Positions 44,101 through 64,000 of a DNA stretch of 64,000 nt are shown piece by piece. Location: positions 4,464,001-4,528,000 of the forward strand of contig NC_088308.1 of the NCBI RefSeq assembly GCF_910592395.1, in the 5' to 3' direction. The translations under genes were made by a program, and so were the position numbers. This DNA comes from Lineus longissimus. Lineage: Eukaryota > Nemertea > Pilidiophora > Heteronemertea > Lineidae. Each line of letters opens with the position of its first letter. Within the stretch, counting starts at the first letter, position 1. The notes below the pieces were generated by a model. It had not been told where the DNA came from. It did not search any database and worked only from the letters and a program-made list of their open reading frames with translations.

Positions 44101-46107
44101 ACCTCTGACAACATGCAGACCCATCTGTCTCTAGCAGCTTTCTCACTGTTCACTTGAAGACAGGTCCAACCTGGCCATAGAGACAAGTAGCCTCCTTGTG
44201 TAGGGTACAACCTGCCTGTCATGCACCTCTGACAACATCCAGACCCTTCTGTCTCTAGCAGCTATCTCACTCTGCACTTGAAGACAGGTCCAACCTGGTC
44301 ATAGAGACAAGTAGCCTCCTTGTGAAGGGTACAACCTGCCTGTCATGCACCTCGGACAACATCCAGACCCATCTGCCATTAGCAGCTATCTCACTCTGCA
44401 CTTGAAGACAGGTCCAACCTGATCATAGAGACAAGTAGCCTCCTTGTGAAGGGTACAACCTGCCTGTCATGCACCTCGGACAACATCCAGACCCATCTGC
44501 CATTAGCAGCTATCTCACTCTGCACTTGAAGACAGGTCCAACCTGATCATAGAGACAAGTAGCCTCCTTGTGAAGGGTACAACCTGCTTGTCATGCACCT
44601 CGGACAACAAACCGACCCATCTGCCTCTAGCAGCTATCTCATTGTGCACTTGAAGACAGGTCCAACCTGGCCATAGAGACAAGTAGCCTCCTTGTGAAGG
44701 GTACAACCTGCCTGTCATGCACCTCGGACAACAAACAGACCCATCTGCCTCTAGCAGCTTTCTCACTTTCACTTGAAGACAGGTCCAACCTGGCCACAGA
44801 GACAAGTAGCCTCCTTGTGAAGGGTACAACCTGCCTGTCATGCACCTCGGACAACACACAGACCCTTCTGTCTCTACCAGCTTTCTCACTGTTCACTTGA
44901 AGACAGGTCCAACCTGGTCATTGAGACAATAGCCTCCTTGTGAAGGGTACAACCTGCCTGTCATGCACCTCGGACAACAAACAGACCCATCTGCCTCTAG
45001 CAGCTATCTCACTTTCACTTGAAGACAGGTCCAACCTGGTCATTGAGACAACTTAAGTAGCCTCCTTGTGAAGGGTACAACCTGCCTGTCATGCACTTCT
45101 GACAACATCCAGACCCTTCTGTCTCTAGCAGCTATCTCACTGTTCACTTGAAGACAGGCCCAACCTGATCATAAAGACAAGTAGCCTCCTTGTGAAGGGT
45201 ACAACCTGCCTGTCATGCACCTCTGACAACAAACAGACCCATCTGCCTCTAGCAGCTTTCTCACTTTCACTTGAAGACAGGTCCAACCTGGCCACAGAGA
45301 CAAGTAGCCTCCTTGTGAATGGTACAACCTGCCTGTCATGCACTTCTGACAATATCCACACCCTTCTGTCTCTAGCAGCTACCTCACTGTTCACTTGAAG
45401 ACAGGTCCAGCCTGATCATAGAGACAAGTAGCCTCCTTGTGAAGTGTACAACCTGCCTGTCATGCACCTCGGACAACAAACAGATCCTTCTGCCACGAGC
45501 AGCTATCTCACTGTTCACTTGAAGACAGGTCCAACCTGGTCTTAGAGACAAGTAGCCTCCTTGTGAAGGGTACAACCTGCCTGTCATGCACCTCTGACAA
45601 CAAACAGACCCATCTGTCTCTAGCAGCTATCTCACTTTTCACTTGAAGACAGGTCCAACCTGGCCATAGAGACAAGTAGCCTCCTTGTAAAGTGTACAAC
45701 CTGCCTGTCATGCACCTCGGACAACATCCAGACTCTTCTGCCTCTTCCAGCTATCTCACTGTTCACTTGAAGACAGGTCCAACCTGGCCATTGAGACTTA
45801 AGTAGCCTCCTTTTGAAGGGTACAACCTGCCTGTCATGCACCTCTGACAACATCCAGACCCTTCTGCCTCTACCAGCTATCTCACTGTTCACTTGAAGAC
45901 AGGTCCAACCTGGCCATTGAGACAAGTAGCCTCCTTGTGAAGGGTACAACCTGCCTGTCATGCACCTCTGACAACATCCAGACCCTTCTGCCTCTAGCAG
46001 CCATCTTACTGTTCACTTGAAAGACAGGTCCAACCTTGTCATAGAGACAAGTTGCCTCCTTGTGAAGGGTACAACCTGCCTGTCATGCACCTCTGACAAC
46101 AGACAGT
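41130..46107. repeat. 124-bp minisatellite, about 40 copies
   Basis: It fills about 5 kb between the convergent cyclin F and ABCC genes. Units include TTGAAGACAGGTCCAACCTG, GAGACAAGTAGCCTCCTTGT and TGTCATGCACCTCTGACAAC. The usual period is exactly 124 bp (e.g. 41518, 41642, 41766), with a few units longer by about 10 bp. Each unit carries stop codons, so the 67-85-codon ORFs on both strands are repeat artefacts. Higher-order duplication is visible: 372 bp (three units) at 42461 and 42833, and 257 bp at 43441 and 43698. Each unit holds four short inverted repeats. There are no spacers, so it is not a CRISPR array. Confidence 0.95.
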
Positions 46108-47029
46108 ATCGAAAGGTTGCAGTGTCAACTAGGTGTCCTAGAACATTTGAGGAACAATTAGAAAATGTCTCAACTAGGTCAAAATGGATAGTCTGGGAAA
46201 CTGGAGACTGGAATAAGTAAGGTCACAATGTTGGTGTGTTGTTGTTGTGACATTGTCCAATATCGATATGGTCTCTGGCGGAGAACCCACAAATAAGATG
46301 GGTAGATCAGTGAACTTTATCGTGGGGAAGTCATGGCTTAATACTAGTATTGGCTCCTCCATCATGGCAAACATGCAAACTGGCATGCTCAGGAAAATGG
46401 AATGGTATTTTGGAAGCAATTTAGCTGCCATTCAAAGGCTAAGATCAACCATGAAAACAAAACACTTTTTCACCTTGAAGAATATTTTATTGAGAGAATA
46501 CTCCAGAAGATGCACATACAGATCATCGAATTGGCAACAGATCATATCCAACAAACACATATATCAATAAAGTTACATTTAGATCTTAAAAAGACAAATT
46601 AGTAGACTGATTGCCATTGAAATGGACCCCAGGTAAATGTCCCTGTACATGTATTTTGTATGGTTAAAATGCCTGTTTCGAGAACGAGGCATTGTACACG
46701 TACATGAACATGGATTTGGATGAGAATAAGAAACAATCAAAATCAAATTCATAAATGATCAATGAAAAAGACTAGATATCACATGTTCAATAAGAATCAA
46801 CAAGACAAGCCCTAAATACAGCCATTTTCACATTTACATTACATGGTCGCAGCCAGTAGAAGAAATTCAGTTGGACTTATCGCTTGAGTTTCTGTAGTCA
46901 TTTTCATTAGGGCTACTTGTGTAAAATTAAGCAAGGAATTCACCATTGTGATTTCTACTTGTGGCTGCGATGGGATAAAGTTGAAGTAGCAGTTGTTATT
47001 GACATTGTTTGGCACCCAAGTTGTTAACA
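46108..47029. other. Probable distal 3'UTR or flank of the ABCC gene
   Basis: No gene is supported. On the minus strand an AATAAA (plus-strand TTTATT near 46485) is followed by an A/T-rich stretch and could end the ABCC message, although that would make a 3'UTR of more than 3 kb. Another candidate is near 47311. Confidence 0.35.
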
Positions 47030-47204
47030 TACAGTGGCACCCCCCTTGGCTGACACCTCTCTATTAAGACTTTCTGTAAGGATACTAGTTTTGGACCCAA
47101 ATTAGTTGTTTCCGTTCAATTACCCTCTCTAATCAGGACACCTCTCTATAAAGGACAGCACTTGTCAGTCCGAAGAGTTTCCTTATTAGAGAGGTTCTAT
47201 TATA
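47030..47204. mobile_element. MITE-like element with TA ends (pogo/Tc1-like)
   Basis: The left end TACAGTGGCACC...CCTCTCTATTAAGAC and the right end CCTTATTAGAGAGGTTCTATTATA are imperfect inverses, about 175 bp apart. Internal CCTCTCTA(A/T)TCAGGACACC words repeat the same theme. A related piece starts near 47407 (AGTGGAACCACTCTTAGCAG). Confidence 0.5.
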
Positions 47205-48384
47205 GATATGCAATTGGTCTGAGTCACATCATTGAATATGTCGGTAACAATGACTTTCTGATGACCAATTTTTTTTTATCTGTACCTATTCATTAATATT
47301 GACTCATGATTTATTTTTCTTGATTATATATACATACATGAATATAAGAAAATAATTGATACCTAGATGCATGGCACAATGTTACATATTACATAGAAAT
47401 GCTATATAGTGGAACCACTCTTAGCAGACACCTCTGTAAGAAGGTGTCAAAACACCTAAATATGAGATAAGCATCCTCAAATAAAAAAGCTAAGATGAAA
47501 ATCTCGACATGCTACATGCATATAAGATACCATTAACCCACTTATTTTGTCGCGGCCCTAAATTTGACAAAAAGGATCATTTTCAGATTTCACTCCCATT
47601 AACTTTTGCAAATGAATTTTTGCACCATAAATATTCACGTTTTACCCCTTCCGAAAGCACATGAAAATATTAGGCTCACACAAATAAACACAAACTTAAC
47701 TTAACTTAAGTTTGTTTATCATACATAGTGTGTCAATAGCACTCGAGCAAGTTTCTGCACCAGCTATACACTGTAGCATGCAAATGTGCACTTGTCCGCC
47801 CCACATACAAAGAATGTTGCCAGTGAACTATTCTTCTTGTCTGTATAGCAGTGTATGATTGTCAACTATGAAGAATGTACTGGGGAAAACATAAAATGCA
47901 TAAACATGTGAACATCTTAATGAGTGCGGCAGTGAAGAAAAAATGCATAGACGAAAAAGAGATAAGATTTCCTTGAACTCGGCAGCCTGTTCAACACAAC
48001 AAGGACAGAGTTAAACCCTCCCTAGAGAAAAGAAATACCCGCATATGTGTATCCAATATAGTACCATCAAAGACAAAGACCAGCAAGAATGGATACAGAA
48101 TTGATATGCTCACTAACGTAAGTTTACTAACAAACAATGATCATCTGTGATAAAATGAACAAAACCTAGATCATCTTTTAATGAACGATTCCATTCACCC
48201 AGGCACTCAAAATGCCCAAGTGCAACTGAAGCAGAGAACTGTGACTGCTAGGAACTAGTACAGACGATCACATAGTGAATCTGATCAATCGGGTACCAGT
48301 AACTAACATTGACTACTGATGTTTATCATCACAACAATTGTTCCGCAATTTCCGATTTGATGAGAAAGACTATCAGTTCATGTA
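47205..48384. other. Non-coding, nothing recognised apart from one MITE fragment
   Basis: AT-rich. A partial copy of the neighbouring TACAGTGG element is near 47407-47460. No exon or RNA gene is seen. Confidence 0.4.
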
Positions 48385-48715
48385 ACTAGATTTGGTAAAG
48401 CCTAGTTCAGATCTATGAGTTCAGATGTACATGTAACTATGTAACTAGATTTGATAAGGCCTATTAGTTCAGATCTATGAGTTCAGATGTACATGTAACT
48501 AGATTACTGATAAGATCCATGAGTTCAGATGTAACCAAAATTATTGATTCAGATCTATGAGTTCAGGCGTACATTGTAACTAGATCACTGATTAAGCTCA
48601 CAGAGTTCTGATATGTAACTTGATCAGTGATTGAGATCTAGGAGTTATGATATATCTTTTGATTACTGATAAGATCTATGAGTTCAGATGAAACTAGATT
48701 TCTGATGAGATTATA
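48385..48715. repeat. Degenerate minisatellite with an AGATCTATGAGTTCAGATG theme
   Basis: About five copies of roughly 60-75 bp, each with (A)GATCTATGAGTTCAGATGTAC followed by TGTAACTAGAT and TGATAAG. Copies become more diverged to the right. Confidence 0.7.
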
Positions 48716-49011
48716 AAGCACACTACTTTTGGAGTGGGACTAGAGTATTGTGATTAGAGAGACATAAGTAGGGTAAACGAACAGATTTATGTATCAGCAT
48801 TATATAAAGCAGTATCGCCCTTGAGAACAAGCATCCCAAACTGTCCTGGTTTTGTGGTGAAATAACCGAGGGACTCGGCACCTCGGCAGACCAGTTGCTC
48901 GGCAGACCAGTTGCTCGGAACCTGGTCACGCCTGGCTATGCTCGATTCTCCAGGTTGAGTATAGAGACCGCCACCATACATGCAGCTCACAACATAGAAG
49001 TGCTACACACA

Positions 49012-49186
49012 ACAATGGAATCTCGTTAAAGGGAATCCTTTTGTAGTGAACATATGGTTATAGGGAACTTACTTCCAAGTTCCATCTCAATAACATGCAA
49101 TGAAGTCTGAATACTGTGAACTTTGAATACAGTGAGTCAATTTTTCTCAATTCCAAGTGGGTAGGCTGTAACGAGATTCCACTGTA
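49012..49186. mobile_element. MITE-like element with TACAGTGGAATCTCGTTA ends
   Basis: The left end (A)CAATGGAATCTCGTTAA (about 49012-49028) is matched by the right end TAACGAGATTCCACTGTA (49169-49186), its near-perfect inverse. Length is about 175 bp with no ORF. It resembles the TA-flanked elements at 47030 and 53550 and is probably pogo/Tc1-related. Confidence 0.65.
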
Positions 49187-49726
49187 CTTCTTATACATGT
49201 TATACCACAAATGCATTTCTACTAAAAGCACACCCTAAAACTTGGTGATATAACCAATTGGTCATTGTGGTCCACACAAAAGTCAAATCAAAGATAGATA
49301 TGGTGATTTGCAGTACATATAACTAACCCGCTTAATATGACCAGACGATAAGATACATGTAAATCAAGTCAGATATTTTTTTCTCTCTGATGAACTACAA
49401 CCATTTGGGTCTATACACAGTCACCAGTATAAAGAGTAAAAAAATAGTTACCAACTGTTAACTTGGAAATGTTTGATGGGCCTATTATCTTCACCTTTAC
49501 TAATCATTGTGAAAATACACTAAAAAAATTGACTGAAATTACTGTTACAGAGTTGTCAAAATGCTAAATTAAAGGTGTGCTAATTTCACAAAACAAACTA
49601 AGATTGCCCCAAACATTTTCAGGTTTACAGTATTGAAATCAACGTCAACTCAAATACATGATAGCCAACAACACAATGACAGACACCAAATAGGAAGGAA
49701 TCCTGCGCAGCTTCCGTGGGGATAAT

Positions 49727-63947
<14,221 letters not shown>

Positions 63948-64000
63948 CTGAAAAAACCAAAGTTTAAGAAAAAAGATTTATTTATTTATTTTCTTCCAAT

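Noticed and set aside
41130-46107. Dozens of 63-124-codon ORFs on both strands of the 124-bp array, and a CRISPR-like appearance
   Set aside because: Each unit carries stops, so the ORFs are repeat artefacts. The repeats are directly adjacent without spacers, in an animal genome.

Overview
The window is eukaryotic, from an intron-rich animal genome. The genes have GT-AG introns, TATA and CCAAT promoters and AATAAA signals, and the non-coding DNA is rich in minisatellites, MITE-like inverted-repeat elements, retroelement tails and TACATGTA or AGGCCTA words. A cyclin F gene (a family absent from insects and nematodes, as I recall), a short-tailed metazoan H2A.Z and an ABCC1-type transporter together suggest a marine invertebrate such as a lophotrochozoan, ambulacrarian or lancelet. 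I cannot fix the phylum from sequence alone.

Layout, left to right. Positions 1-4.6 kb hold no gene I can support, only a patchwork of degenerate tandem repeats with different periods. A complete five-exon H2A.Z gene lies on the minus strand (5225-7028). A small minisatellite sits at about 8.0-8.35 kb. From 9078 a TATA/Inr promoter, a non-coding first exon and a 5'UTR intron lead into one uninterrupted 20.6-kb coding exon (10116-30710, 6864 codons). This is the most striking object here: a giant, repeat-built, acidic, probably disordered protein that I do not recognise. It has about 70 copies of a 33-residue unit, about 16 copies of a 145-residue unit, a Ser/Asp tail and a basic C-terminus. 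Its stop codon lies inside a strong splice donor, so a second C-terminus is possible.

After about 2.3 kb with a TTAA-flanked MITE comes cyclin F on the plus strand (11 resolved coding exons, 33802-39579; first exon uncertain). A 5-kb minisatellite of about 40 units of 124 bp fills part of the convergent interval. An ABCC1/MRP1-type transporter then runs on the minus strand (49727 to beyond the right edge). I resolved 29 coding-exon positions with consistent phases. One position is duplicated: two homologous 102-nt phase-0 exons, apparently mutually exclusive, encode the stretch just before the second nucleotide-binding domain.

The genes are not an operon and need not work together. H2A.Z is a chromatin component, cyclin F is the substrate receptor of a G2 ubiquitin ligase, the ABC protein is a plasma-membrane exporter, and the giant protein's role is unknown.
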